Below, in pieces: positions 32,474 through 44,478 of a stretch of DNA of 64,000 nucleotides. The stretch lies in assembly GCA_034769895.1 (NCBI GenBank), contig CM068373.1, positions 285,295,379 to 285,359,378 on the forward strand, read 5' to 3'. How positions within the stretch are numbered: the first letter of the stretch is position 1; each line of letters opens with the position of its first letter. The translations under genes were made by a program, and so were the position numbers. Source of the DNA: Magicicada septendecula. Taxonomy: Eukaryota > Arthropoda > Insecta > Hemiptera > Cicadidae. Below the pieces are notes generated by a model. It searched no databases. It was not told where the DNA came from and saw only the letters and a list, made by a program, of their open reading frames with translations.

Positions 32474-34790
32474 TGTAACGCAACAGAAATGCTAGCATCC
32501 GTGTTACATAAAAACAAGGTTAACAGAATAATAAACAAGTCAATATCTAACCCCATGATAGAACAAGGATCTAATAATTACATTTATAATTATAGATAAA
32601 GGTAAATAAGGATACAAGGTAGTATTAACAAGAACAAACGAACCTGTAAGTTAGATAATAGTTGATGATATATGTTTAGTGAAAAGCAAACAAAAAATGA
32701 AACAATAATTTACTTTATAGTAATAGCAAATAAGAATTTTGAGTTAAGAGATATTATTTTGTGACAACAAATATTATGATAAAGTTTATGTTACGTTATA
32801 CCAAATATGTGTTGAGTTAATGAAAGATAATGAAACAAGATGTATTATTCAATGACTGTTGTAGAATGAAGTGTGAAGCAGCTAATTAACGTTAATAGAT
32901 TTGAATTTTCTTATATGTGATCCATAGGTCAAGATAAAACTGTTATTAGATATGGAAAAAATAATTGTTTATGTAAATGTTAATAGTTAAGATTTGATTA
33001 TATGTATGAATTTATGTAAAAGGGGCTATAGATGTTTACCAGTTATAAACACAGGTAGATCCGTTTACAATACAAGGCCTAACAGCCAAAACCACTATAT
33101 AACCACTCATAACATAATGGTTAGGTACATCAATTAATAATAATTAATGAATACGATTTGAAGAGCTAGAAAAAACATTAAATTAATAATGATATATAAT
33201 AAAATTTATACAAATTATGATAATGCCATAATGCCATGATATCGATTAATAACGTTTAATATCGAAAGGGTATTAAATATAAAAAAAGAAAAAAACAGGC
33301 TTATATAAAAAAACCAGCAGAATATGTGTAGAAAATAATAAACCAACTATCGGTAAAGTTACATTCCGATAGGATAGCAAATTGATAAGGAATAGACAAA
33401 AAATATATGAAATAAACACTATATTCAAAACATGTGGAAGGAAGAAAAATCATGTGTTGCTAGGGACGACAGGAAAAGAGGAAGTTGTTGATTTGACAAT
33501 AATTGCTTTGATGATCTGAATGTGATGAGATTAATAAAAAACCAAGAAATATCTATTTAATTGGAATATACTAAATTAGTAAATACTATTATAAAATACA
33601 AAATACTAATGATAATATTTATGACTCTTGCCAGTATAAATTAACCAAACAAGACAATAGTATGAAATCGCAATAGGAAATAAATAACTGGATTCTACAA
33701 GGAAGGACTTGAACTGTCCCATATCCGAAAGGAATTGACGATACATTAAAACAAATAGAAAGAGTCAAAAGTATCATCAATAATAATATACACTACACCA
33801 GAATTTATAAACTTTCAAATAAACGGAACATCACTAATTGCTTCAACCGAGAGAAGAACGTATCTGGATCCAGGAGTTGTAGAAGAAGCATCAATCGGGC
33901 TGTAAATCAACCCAAGGAGCTGTATTTCCGAAGTGGACAGGACAAGAATTCCATTTATCAAACCGAAGAAAGAATATCGTACGGCATAATCGTACAGAAC
34001 AGTAAATTTATCAATCAACCGCCTACACGATTTGCTTCGTTCTAGTCTGGTAAATTATTATTATATTAATCGTACTAACTACACAACACTTCAAATTTGT
34101 AAATCTTGCATTCTTATCTATGTATTTTTAATCTTCCCCACAGTTACAAGAACCTTCACACCCTGAATTAAATTAATTACAAATTAAAACACACTATATA
34201 ACTGAATTTAAATAAAGGATCGGAATAATCAACAATCGATTCACGCAATCTATAGCCCAAGCATATGTTAGTTAGAACATATCTTATTCAATGTTAAAGA
34301 AGTAAACAAATAAAGAACCTTTATATAATTGCAAAACTTGTTATTTGGAGTATGATTTAATGAGTTGGGAATAAAAAAGTAACTAAATAAGTATAGAATA
34401 ATTGGTTAACATAAACAGTGAAATAACCTATAAGTTTCGTTGAGCTGATACTACAGCGCTTATAGCGGAATTATCTGACACCAAAGAGAGAGCGTAAAAA
34501 TACAAAATTAGACATAATTCTCTTCAAGGTATAATAGGGTTGAACGAAATTACAGAATAACGCATTAATTATTTAAGTTTCAGGTACACTAACACTGATA
34601 TTTTTTAGAGAGCTAAGTTAATATTAATTAATTACATCAACATATCCCACAACTCCATATATCTCAGATATTTAAATAATTAAGTAAACTAAACGACCTA
34701 AGAGAGTAAAACAGGGGAACATACCCGTTCATAGCAACGAAAAGGCTTACATTGCGTGACACATTATAAGACGCAAGTCGTTTTATAACA
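32474..34790 (+). repeat. Long 5' LTR of element D
   Basis: Begins TGTAACGCAACAG after TATATAT and ends TTTTATAACA just before a primer site. About 2.3 kb, with no long frame. Its start resembles the F LTR (TGTAACGTAACA, then a GTTACATAAAAA stretch). Interior of the element is missing because G lies 20 bp past the primer site. Confidence 0.65.
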
Positions 34791-34793
34791 AAT

Positions 34794-34811
34794 TGGCGCC
34801 CAACGTGGGGC
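34794..34811 (+). other. Primer binding site, lysine tRNA (CUU) type
   Basis: TGGCGCCCAACGTGGGGC, the sequence expected opposite the 3' end of tRNA-Lys(CUU). It is framed by a 14-bp inverted repeat (34783-34796 and 34811-34824). Confidence 0.75.
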
Positions 34812-34831
34812 CAATTTGTTATAATATATAT

Positions 34832-36797
34832 TATAACTTTACTATCTGTGTGTTGTTGTGTTGTGTGAATATATGAGCACCTACCTGCTGTCCGATCTTG
34901 CGGTTTTCTTCCGACTAGGGCGTGTGGATTTTGGATTTGATTTCGCAAGTATGTAAACTCAAGTGTATAACAGCAGCACACTAAGTAAGTTATTTTAAAA
35001 GTGAAGAGTTTTGTGAGGTTGGTAGGCTCCGTAGTACAGCAATAAAAAAATACAATATGGGGCAATAAAACGGTGTTTATTACTCCAATGACACACAAGA
35101 ATGAAATGCTTATATGATCAAATATTCTTACAAACTAACCAATAAATAAACTTGGATAATGTTTTCTAAATGGTTGATAATTTTCAGAAGTTGAGCTCGT
35201 TATTTTGAAGGAGTTTATTTTAACTGAGAATTTAATTAATTAATTTACTTTAATTTAATTTCAATGTCTTTAAGATTTGATTCTAATGAAATAAAAACTC
35301 TAACGTTACTTGAAAATATTCCAAAAATAAACTAGGCGTGACAATCTAGTTCACGTCCCTTTTTTTGTTTTGTATAGCACTTTTTGTTTTATCTACTATT
35401 AATTCTTAACTAAAGCTTATTAATTACTTATACTGGCTATACAGATTATCATACATGAATAATTCTTATTTAACTAGAGTCTTTGATTTCTGGCAGCTGA
35501 ATGATTTATTTTACATTGATTTTAATTAAAAAAGAAAGAAAAATTTAACGGTTGAAAAATAATAACTTGATTTTGACTTTCCTGATTCTGAAGTGGATTG
35601 TAGAGATGCTCCGGATGTCCCTCGCTGTCCTTGTCCAATCGGCTAGAGATAGTGATCTACTTGAGTGTCCTGGGTTTTGGCGGTGAGCTCAGAAATCAGC
35701 AACACTCTGCTCTCCTGCTATTTGATGAAGTTTTTACGTCTGTAGCTTTCTGCGAGAACTGCTTCACGTCCCTCGTCGATGCACGTTCCACGTCAGCGTG
35801 TGTGTGTGTCGTTTCGAGTTGTAGCTCTGCTTGTCAGCTGATTCACAAATGGTTTAGACGGCCTCTCTGTCGTATTCTTGAAGTAATGTCTTGTAGTCTT
35901 GTAGATCTCTTGCGTGCTTATGCCCACAGTTAGTGTAGTGCACAATAAGCTTGTTTGTTGATGTGAAAGAGTATCTTGACTGAACGCTGTAATTACGAGT
36001 CATTACAGTTGATCTGTTTTATGATGATCGTAATTAGACGTGTTGATCACGTAGAGTCTTCACATGAGTCTTCACAAAAGTATGGTTTTCAGACGATCGA
36101 AGATCGTCTGTTCTTCTTGAATACTGGCAGTAGAGTATTTGATCAGCCCCAAAACTCCGCGTTGGTTCGGATTTCTTCGAATGATTTGATTGGCTGACAC
36201 ACTCTCCCTACTACACAAAATTTGAATCACCTGAGCCCGTGGGAACGAAACTACTTTCCCACAGACAGAGAATTTATATTATTATTAATATTCTTAACAC
36301 AATGGAACTGAATTGTCGTTCCGGATTTCCTGTGGCACTTTTATATTGCAATTATCTTGGCTGCAAACCAAGTTGTGCTAATTCTAAAATATACAATTTG
36401 TTGTAAATTCCTATAGCTATAACATATCAAAAGCTCTTTTATGTAGCTCAATTATTACGGAAGTTATTAACATAAAATTAATTAACTCTGTTACTATTTA
36501 ATTATATTGCATAAAATTCGCACACCCTATTATTAATATTTCGGCAAACATTTTGGCTATAATGGATTTCGCCTGAATTTACTGGTTTCCGAAATATTAA
36601 TAATTGAAAGTTTGGGTGTGGTCGTATGCGTTACATAGTGAGCTGATTATGTAACAGCCGCGTGTTTGCTTATACAATGCATTATTATGATCGCTATAAC
36701 ATATGAGTGGAGTTTCGACTATTAAAATTTATTTAAACATCAATATAGTATACCCTTAACATATAACTCCAAATTAATGATATTTGGTCCTGTTATA
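34832..36797 (-). repeat. 3' LTR of element G
   Basis: 1966 bp. On the minus strand it begins TATAACAGGACC and ends GTTATA. Confidence 0.85.
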
Positions 36798-36818
36798 TAC
36801 TCCTCCACCCACTTTAAA
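36798..36818 (-). other. Polypurine tract of element G
   Basis: Minus-strand AAAGTGGGTGGAGGAG run directly before the LTR start. Confidence 0.6.
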
Positions 36819-37359
36819 AAAAAAGTGTAGTATATACAATTTTTTTTTTCAATTATTCTAAATGTACATTGAATTGATTATGCTTGCTACTATACATTGT
36901 ATTAATTATCTATGGACACATACATTAGTGTCAATGTTCTTTACATATTTAACTTAATTCTGATTGAACACTATTAGTAATATTATACCTGAAATCATTG
37001 TGTAGTAAATGTTTGTAGTACGGCTAGTAGTTAATTGCAGCGTTTAACTAAGAATGTCAGATAAGCGCCAGCCGACAGCTGTAGGTACGCGCTCGGAATG
37101 TGCTGAGTTTGTTTACAGTGATATGACACACCGCGCGACGCTAATTACTTGACCTACATTCTAACAGCTGAGCGCTACCATTGCGCGGCGAGTGCTTCCT
37201 GTCCCGTACGCGTTTGTTTACTAGCGCGCTACTAACGAACTATCGTTCATACACAACTTATTTACCATTATTATTAATATTATATATCACACATTTAATT
37301 TATTTTAATACTAATTATTATTATTTAAATTATTATTAACCCTATATATTATATTATTT

Positions 37360-39218
37360 TCAAAGTGCATCTAATATTTGGTAACCGTTTTTATGGGTGG
37401 TTCTACAATATTCCTCTAGCCACTCGTTAAGTCCTTTGGCGTCACCGGATATTACAACAACGGCTTCCCAGGCTGGTTATGTGGGAACGCTGCCTCTAAG
37501 TTCCTGTTCTACCGGACATGCAATTGTCGGAGTGCTTTGTTGTATTGTATTCACCGTGAACAATGGTTTTGTACTTTCCGGTTGAAATACCTTATTAATC
37601 GGCACACAAATTTCTGGACACAAATTACTTTTCTTAAACCTAGTATATTTTTTATTTCTAGCTATTTTTGCTTTAAGTAATTTTGCATGATTTATGGTGC
37701 GTCCCCCTTGGAGGCGCCCCTTGCCAAGTTTTTTGGAAATGTATGGCTTTTTTGCTTTTCACTAGGATCCTTAACGCTTTGTGTATCGCTGTCTTGCGCA
37801 GTTGTATCACTTTTCGATTGTCTGTATAGTTCTGATCAGCGTACCATCATTGCCTTTATTTTGCCCCTTCTGTCTACTGACATTTGGTTTACCTTTATAT
37901 TCAAAGGTGTTATTTTGCGGTTTTGACGGTGTTTGGGGTGGAGTAGAACTCGTACTTGGTCTCTGATCAGGTTGAGGGTGGTATTGTACCCGGGTATTTT
38001 GACCGTCGTTATTTCAACGAAAATCTGGGTTATAACGCCAACCGCCTAAATCAAAAACTGTCTCGCTTTGCAACACTAAAATCAGCAATTCATCAACCGT
38101 GCGTATACCTTGCGTAAACACAGCTACCCATATATTGTGGTTGAAATGATAGGCTAGTTTAGTGACAATGTCGATCTCTGAAAATGCTGGGGTTAAATGC
38201 TTTGCGCGCTCAACCTGCTGGATGATATAATTTTCGGGCGTTAGCTAATTTTCGGTCATAACATCCATATTCTAACTTGTTCCGTAAGTCTTTGTGTGTG
38301 AGAATTCCAATACCGGCTTTCAAATTTCTGTTTGAATTCCGCGTATGTGGTTACTTTATCACGTACAATATTATACCATTTTCGCGCAGAATCACGCATC
38401 GCATTTACTACCCATTGTATTTTATCTTGATCTTCGAGTCTCGAACCTACCCTCGCCATTTCATTTTCACAGGCTAACAAAAATTCAATAGGGTTTTCAT
38501 TATTTTCCCCTGTAAAATATACACGATTCTTTTCATCGGCAGGACCCTGTACTAGGATATTAGGAGCGGATCTCCTACGTACTTCCTGTCGTACCTTCAA
38601 GATCTCATCATTAAGTGCTTGCAATACACTTTCTTTATTAGAATCTATATTTGATCGCGTTTCCACTATTGAGGCATCAAGTCTGTCAACGCGCCATTGT
38701 GTTTCCGTCACGTCCGCTTGAATTTTTACTTCTAACGAGTCAACTTTTTTCGCAACATCAGCGGTCTGTTTTTCACACCTACTGATGTGTTCTTTGAATC
38801 GGCCTTCCATACGCGTAACTTGTTCGATAAACGATTTCTGCATGGTGGTCTCAAAAACCTTGAACCGTTTGTTTATTTTCGTTTCTACCGTATGCACTTT
38901 TTCTCCGACTTCCGTGACTTTAGCGGTTAATTCTTTATTACTTTGACTGATTTCCGTGACTCTAGCGGTTAATTCTTTATTACTTTGTTTTATCTCGGCA
39001 TTTATATCCGCGTTACTATGTTCTAATGCTTCGGTTAAACTTGATTTTTGTGCTTCAATTTTAGCCGTTATTTCCGCATTATTCATTTCAGCATTGGCTG
39101 TTATTTGTTCAAACTTCGCGTTCAATTTAGTGGTCAAATCCGTCATTTGCGCGTTCATATTAGCGGTCAATTCCGCGTTCATTTGCTGCATTTGTTTAAG
39201 TATTTTTTCCATATCCAT
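37360..39218 (-). pseudogene. Gag of element G, frameshifted
   Basis: Starts MDMEKILKQ. Residues about 1-200 form a long coiled coil with repeated NAEITAK, NKELTA and similar heptads. A Ty3/Gypsy-type capsid region follows, with FTGENNENPIEFLLACE and RKWYNIVRD...FKQKFESRYW. The frame breaks near 38256 and continues in another frame (LAYHFNHNIWVAVFTQGIRT), through a Pro/Gln-rich linker, to a stop at 37360-37362. No CCHC knuckle, protease or polymerase follows. The homologous start is seen in element H. Confidence 0.75.
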
Positions 39219-39472
39219 TTTTACACAACAATTTCAAATACACGAAAATTTCAAATACTTCACTGCTGTACCACTACCAATCACAAAACTTTTCTTTGGG
39301 AATTGTAGTTGGACGCCAGCTGTTTTAAAAGTTAAAACAGCAAACTTTGCTTTAACGTGAATTAAATTTAATTTGAATTTAATTTCGTTGGGCCCCACGT
39401 TCCGGGCAAGCCATATGTAACTTTACTATCTGCGTTGTTCGGAACGTGAATTTAATGTACTTTAAATTTATC

Positions 39473-39498
39473 GAGCCCCACAATATTGGAGCGCCATA
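39473..39498 (-). other. Primer-site region of element G
   Basis: Minus strand TGGCGCTCCAATATTGTGGGG follows GTTATATA. It looks like a lysine-type site with an insertion. A second LTR-end-plus-site copy lies at about 39390-39430. Confidence 0.55.
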
Positions 39499-41534
39499 TA
39501 TAACTTTACTATCTGCGTGTTGTTGTGTTGTGTGAATATATGAGCACCTACCTGCTGTCCGATCTTGCGGTTTTCTTCCGACTAGGGCGTGTGGATTTTG
39601 GATTTGATTTTGCAAGTATGTAAACTCAAGTGTATAACAGCAGCACACTAAGGAAGTTATTTTAAAAGTGAAGAGTTTTGTGAGGTTGGTAGGCTCCGTA
39701 GTACAGCAATAAAAAAATATAATATGGGGTAATAAAACGGTGTTTATTACTCCAATGACACACAAGAATGAAATGCTTATATGATCAAATATTCTTACAA
39801 ACTAAACAATAAATAAATCTTGAATAATGTTTTCTAAATGGTTGATAATTTTCAGAAGTTGAGCTCGTTATTTTGAAGGAGTTTATTTTAACTGAGAATT
39901 TAAGTAATTAATTTACTTTAATTTAATTTCAATGTCTTTAAGATTTGATTCTAATGAAATAAAAACTCTAACGTTACTTGAAAATATTCCAAAAATAAAC
40001 TAGGCGTGACAATCTAGTTCACGGCCCTTTTTTTACTAGTGATCTGACTCACGTATACTGCAGTATGAGCAAATTATTTAATTCTTTGTTAAGATTTGTA
40101 TAGCGCTTTTTGTTTTATCTACTATTAATTCTTAACTAAAGCTTATTAATTACTTATACTGGCTATACAGATTATCACACATGAATAATTCTTATTTAAC
40201 TAGAGTCTTTGATTTCTGGCATCTGAATGATTTATTTTACATTGATTTTAATTAAAAAAGAAAGAAAAATTTAACGGTTGAAAAATAAATAACTTGATTT
40301 TGATTTTCCTGATTCTGAAGTGGACTGTAGAGATGCTCCGGATGTCCCTCGCTGTCCTTGTCCAATCGGCTAGAGATAGTGATCTACTTGAGCATCCTGG
40401 GTTTTGGCGGTGAGCTCGGAAATCAGCAAAACTCTGCTCTCCTGCTATTTGATGAAGTTCTTATGTCTGTAGCTTTCTGCGAGAACTGCTTCACGTCCCT
40501 CGTCAATGCACGTTCCACGTCAGCACGTCCACGTGTGTGTGTGTTGTTTCGAGTTGTAGCTCTGCTTGTCAGCTGATTCACAAATGGTTTAGACGGCCTC
40601 TCTGTCGTATTCTTGAAGTAATGTCTTGTAGTCTTGTAGATCTCTTGCGTGCTTATGCCCACACTTAGTGTAGTGCACAATAAGCTTGTTTGTTGATGTG
40701 AAAGAGTATCTTGACTGGACGCTGTAATTACGAGTCGTTACAGTTGATCTGTTTTATGATGATCGTAATTAGGCGTGTTGATCACGTAAAGTCTTCACAT
40801 GAGTCTTCACAAAACTATGGTTTTGAGACGATCGAAGATATACGTCTGTTCTTCTTGAATACTGGCAGTAGAGTGTTTGATCACCCCAAAACTCCGCGTT
40901 GGTTCGGATTTCTTCGAATGATTTGATTGGCTGACACACTCTCCCTACTACACAAAATTTGAATCACCTGAGCCTGTGGGAACGAAACTACTTTCCCACA
41001 GACGGAGAATTTATATTATTATTAATATTCTTAACACAACGGAACTGAATTGTCATTCCGGATTTCCTGTGGCACTTTTATATTGCAATTATCTTGGCTG
41101 CAAACCAAGTTGTGCTAATTCTAAAATATACAATTTGTTGTAAATTCCTATAGCTATAACATATCAAAAGCTCTTTTATGTAGCTCAATTATTACGGAAG
41201 TTATTAACATAAAATTAAGTAACTCTGTTATTATTTAATTATATTGCATAAAATTCGCACACCCTATTATTAATATTTCGACAAACATTTTGGCTATAAT
41301 GGATTTCGCCTGAATTTACTGGTTTCCGAAATATTAATAATTGGAAGTTTGGGTGTGGTCGTATGCGTTACATAGTGAGTTGATTATGTAACAGCCGCGT
41401 GTGCGCTTGTACAATGCATTATTATGATCGCTATAACATATGAGTGGAGTTTCGAATATTAAAATTTATTTAAACATCAATATAGTATACCCTTAACATA
41501 TAACTCCAAATTAATAATATTTGGTCCTGTTATA
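39499..41534 (-). repeat. 5' LTR of element G
   Basis: 2036 bp direct repeat of 34832-36797. It includes a segment near 40037-40090 missing from the other copy. Confidence 0.85.
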
Positions 41535-41555
41535 ATATATATATATATATATATA
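41531..41555. repeat. (TA)n tract
   Basis: Dinucleotide run between G and Tigger-2. Confidence 0.9.
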
Positions 41556-44095
41556 CAGTGGAAATCGGTTAACACGAAATGACGGGGACCAGTTATTTTT
41601 TTCGTGTAAACCGAATTTCGCGTTAAGCGAACAAAAAGTGAAACAAAATGAGGAAGTGAACAAATAGTGTACTGTAGATTATTTATTGTACTGTCTAGTA
41701 AAATGCAACAAATACAACCTTTTATTTATCCTCATGGTTTATTATTGTTAATTTTTCTTAAAATTATTATTAGCTGTTCTAAATTTAGTCCTGTGATTTA
41801 GGTTTTCTTATAGACTACTGTATGTCTTTCAACTTTACCGTGGTTTTCGTGTTTATCTTTATTTAAAATAATCCGTTATTTTCTTTTGCACACAATTTTG
41901 CACTATTTTATTTTCAACAAATTGTTCTTATTTATCAATGTGTTCAAACATTTCACCTTCCGAGTTGGCTTCAAAATATCGACGAACACGGCTCAGCAAC
42001 GAAAGCATATCGGTAGCGGTAGGAACATTTTCACTATCACTTTCCGTGTCAAGTTCGTCGTCACTATCATCACCTTCACAGTTGTCAACTTGCAGTGTTT
42101 CCATGATATCGGTATCTGTTAATACGGGAGCCGTAGTTACGTTATCGTCAACAGTCACGTACTCATTTAGAGAAATTGAAACATTTAATACAGATGACAC
42201 ACGATTAAACATTTCAGATAGTGTAGGATCAATTTCATTTTCTTCGGGTTGTTCAGTTTCTGAATTCAAAATGAATCAAGCATGAGCGTAACAATATTGA
42301 ATTGTTGTAGGCGTCACGAGGTTCCACGCTATTCTTAACAAGTTACAAGCATCCAGAACATTTACACAGAAATCTTTTTCCCCCTCAATAGTGGCCAAGT
42401 ATTTCCGCAGAAGTAACTTTCTGTACTGAAATTTTAAATTTTGATTAATACCTTGATCACAAGGTTGTAGGACACTAGTCGTGTTCGGTGGTAGAAAAAC
42501 AAGTTTAATTCCCATCAATTTTAGGTCACATGGGTGGGCAGGACAGTTGTCAATAATTAACACAATTTTCCTCTTCTGAGAAGTGAAATGTTTTTCTAAC
42601 GAAACCAGCCATTCGGTAAAAATTTTAGACGTCATCCACGCTCGTTTGTTAGCTCTATATTCTACTGGCAACTTTTTAACATTTTTAAAACAGCGTGGCT
42701 TTAAACTTTTTCCTATAAAAAGTAACAGAAGTTTTTCTGACCCATCAGCATTGCAACCTACCGTCACTGTCACTCTCTCTTTGGACTTTTTACCACCAGA
42801 GCACTGCTCCCCTTTGAATGAAAGTGTTTTATCGGGCATACAACGGAAAAATAGTCCTGTTTCATCGGCGTTGAAAATATCCTTACGTGGATAGTCTTTT
42901 AAAATTGCAGGCAGTGTAGATTGCAACCACGATGATGTAATTTCTTGTGAGACCTGTCTTCATTCGCCACAGATGTTTTTAAAGGTTATGCCATTTCGTT
43001 TTTTAAACCTTTCTAGCCAGCCAGGATTTGCAGTGAAATTTAAGTTCATCTGTTCAGCAAAAACATTTGCTTTCTCCATCAGTAGTGGTCCAGAAATAGG
43101 AGCATCTTGTGATCTTGCTTGCTTAAACCAAACAAGAAGAGCAGCCTCTAAGTTTTCGTGGTTTGCCTTACGGAAACGTTTTCTACCTGGTTCAAACTTG
43201 CCTGACTCATACAGTTCTAAAGTTTTATCTCTATTTTTTATAATCATGGATAACGTCGAGTTTGGTATACCGAATGTTTTACCGATTTCTGTTTTAGTTC
43301 GAATACCCTCATTAACAACTTGGAGGAGTTCAACTTTTTTTTCTAAAGAGAGGGCACTTTGTTTACGCACTTTCTTCTCCATTTTACTTCCGGACTGCAA
43401 AAACGAAATTTATGAAAGCGTAACTTCACTTAACACGTACACGTCACACGCTTAACGTCACTTAACTGGCTGTAAAAGACTAAGAAGTTTGTACAGTAAA
43501 AAAGTAAACAGTTAATCCTCACAACTGAGTAAATTTTTTATAATAAAATGTTATCGGTACCGTACCGCAAACTTTACCACCGCTGTACACACACAGAATA
43601 CAACTGAACTGAACTCACCACACCCTATAGAGTAGGTAGTTAATGTAAGCGATAACGGTTTATTTGCGGTCAATGAACAACACATTTGGTGCTGAAGAAG
43701 AGACTATGGTTTCTCGTAAACAACGGTACACTGTATACAGTACGTACTGTAAATAGAACTTGGTATGAAGACAAAACAAAACAGGTAGACAAAACAAACT
43801 ATGGTCACTACCTGCTCTTTCTCTTTTAGAGATGAAGAATGGATTCTGTTACATCGAAAACAAGCTTTTGGGCGTACTTGTGTGGCTTTATTTTCTATAC
43901 AGTTACTTAAAAGCCATACAAAAAAAAATTATTTTTAACAAAAATTTTTCGTGTTAACCGATATTTTTCAGGTAAAGCTTTCGTGTTAACCGTACAAATA
44001 ATACACTGTACATAACAAATGGCGATCGGTACCCGAGTGGTATTTCGTGTTAACCGATATTTTGTGGTAACCGTTTTCGCGTTAAACGATTTCCA

Positions 44096-44098
<3 letters not shown>
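41556..44098 (-). mobile_element. Tigger/pogo DNA transposon 2
   Basis: Ends CAGTGGAAATCG (41556-41567) and its complement (44087-44098), extended by imperfect matches. Inserted in a TA run (TA on the left, TG on the right). Subterminal copies of TTCGTGTTAACCGATATTTT-like sequence occur at about 43948, 43980 and 44044, with inverted relatives at the left end, likely transposase sites. It encodes a nearly intact transposase on the minus strand. Confidence 0.85.
41928..43400 (-). pseudogene. Tigger-type transposase with two in-frame stops
   Basis: One reading frame of about 490 codons. Residues about 15-60 are a helix-turn-helix (LSLEKKVELLQVVNEG, then GIPNSTLSMIIKNRD). A CENP-B-like segment (ISGPLLMEKA, NPGWLERFKKRNG) follows. 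The DDE domain has FNADETGLFF, LIIDNCPAHP and LQPCDQG with all three Asp residues. An acidic tail ends at 41928. The frame is broken only by TGA at 42960-42962 and TGA at 42276-42278. Both could have arisen from CGA by CpG decay. No frameshift was seen, so inactivation looks recent. Confidence 0.85.

Positions 44099-44099
<1 letters not shown>

Positions 44100-44129
<30 letters not shown>
44100..44129. repeat. (TA)n tract
   Basis: Dinucleotide run between Tigger-2 and the palindrome. Confidence 0.9.
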
Positions 44130-44131
<2 letters not shown>

Positions 44132-44379
44132 TTAATATTTATTATTTATTATAAATTTACCTCAAGATGTTATTTTTCTATTTGGAACATGTTTCGGGTA
44201 CTATCTTGTTCCCATCCTCAGCCTTCCGGTTTTTTTGTCTGGTCTGATTTTATAGAATTAGACACCAGACAAAAAACCGGAATGCTGAGGATGGGAACAA
44301 GATAGTACCCGAAACATGTTCCAAAAAGAAAAATAACATCTTGAGGTAAATTTATAATAAATAATAAATTTTAAATGTA
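44128..44379. repeat. 252-bp palindrome of two opposed Penelope tails
   Basis: Arms of about 115 bp with few mismatches, separated by about 21 bp around 44244-44264. Each arm ends in the CCTCAAGATG / CATCTTGAGG sequence also found at the end of the Penelope element at 17808-17818. Each carries a hammerhead-like core: plus strand CTGAGGA at 44285-44291 and GAAAC at 44311-44315; minus strand, mirrored near 44190-44222. Inverted tails are known for Penelope-like elements. Confidence 0.7.
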
Positions 44380-44419
44380 TTATATACATCAAGAAACGGA
44401 CTGTAGCAGAAAGTGATTG

Positions 44420-44421
<2 letters not shown>

Positions 44422-44455
<34 letters not shown>
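44422..44455. repeat. (TA)n tract
   Basis: Dinucleotide run directly before a truncated F LTR start. Confidence 0.9.
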
Positions 44456-44458
<3 letters not shown>

Positions 44459-44478
44459 AATGTAACAAAGTTATATAT

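Larger units (their letters stand above)
34832..41534 (-). mobile_element. LTR retroelement G, gag-only
   Basis: Two long direct repeats (34832-36797 and 39499-41534) share TATAAC...GTTATA ends. On the minus strand: 5' LTR, primer site, gag frame (39218 to 37360), 0.56 kb non-coding, a GGGTGGAGGAG polypurine tract, 3' LTR. There is no room for pol. It sits between AT-dinucleotide runs. Confidence 0.85.

Noticed and set aside
34664-35098. 144-codon minus-strand frame, similar at 39379-39765 and 63351-63710
   Set aside because: It lies in G/H LTR ends and runs across the element border, so it is not a gene.
42973-43455. Plus-strand 160-codon open frame
   Set aside because: Antisense shadow of the Tigger-2 transposase.
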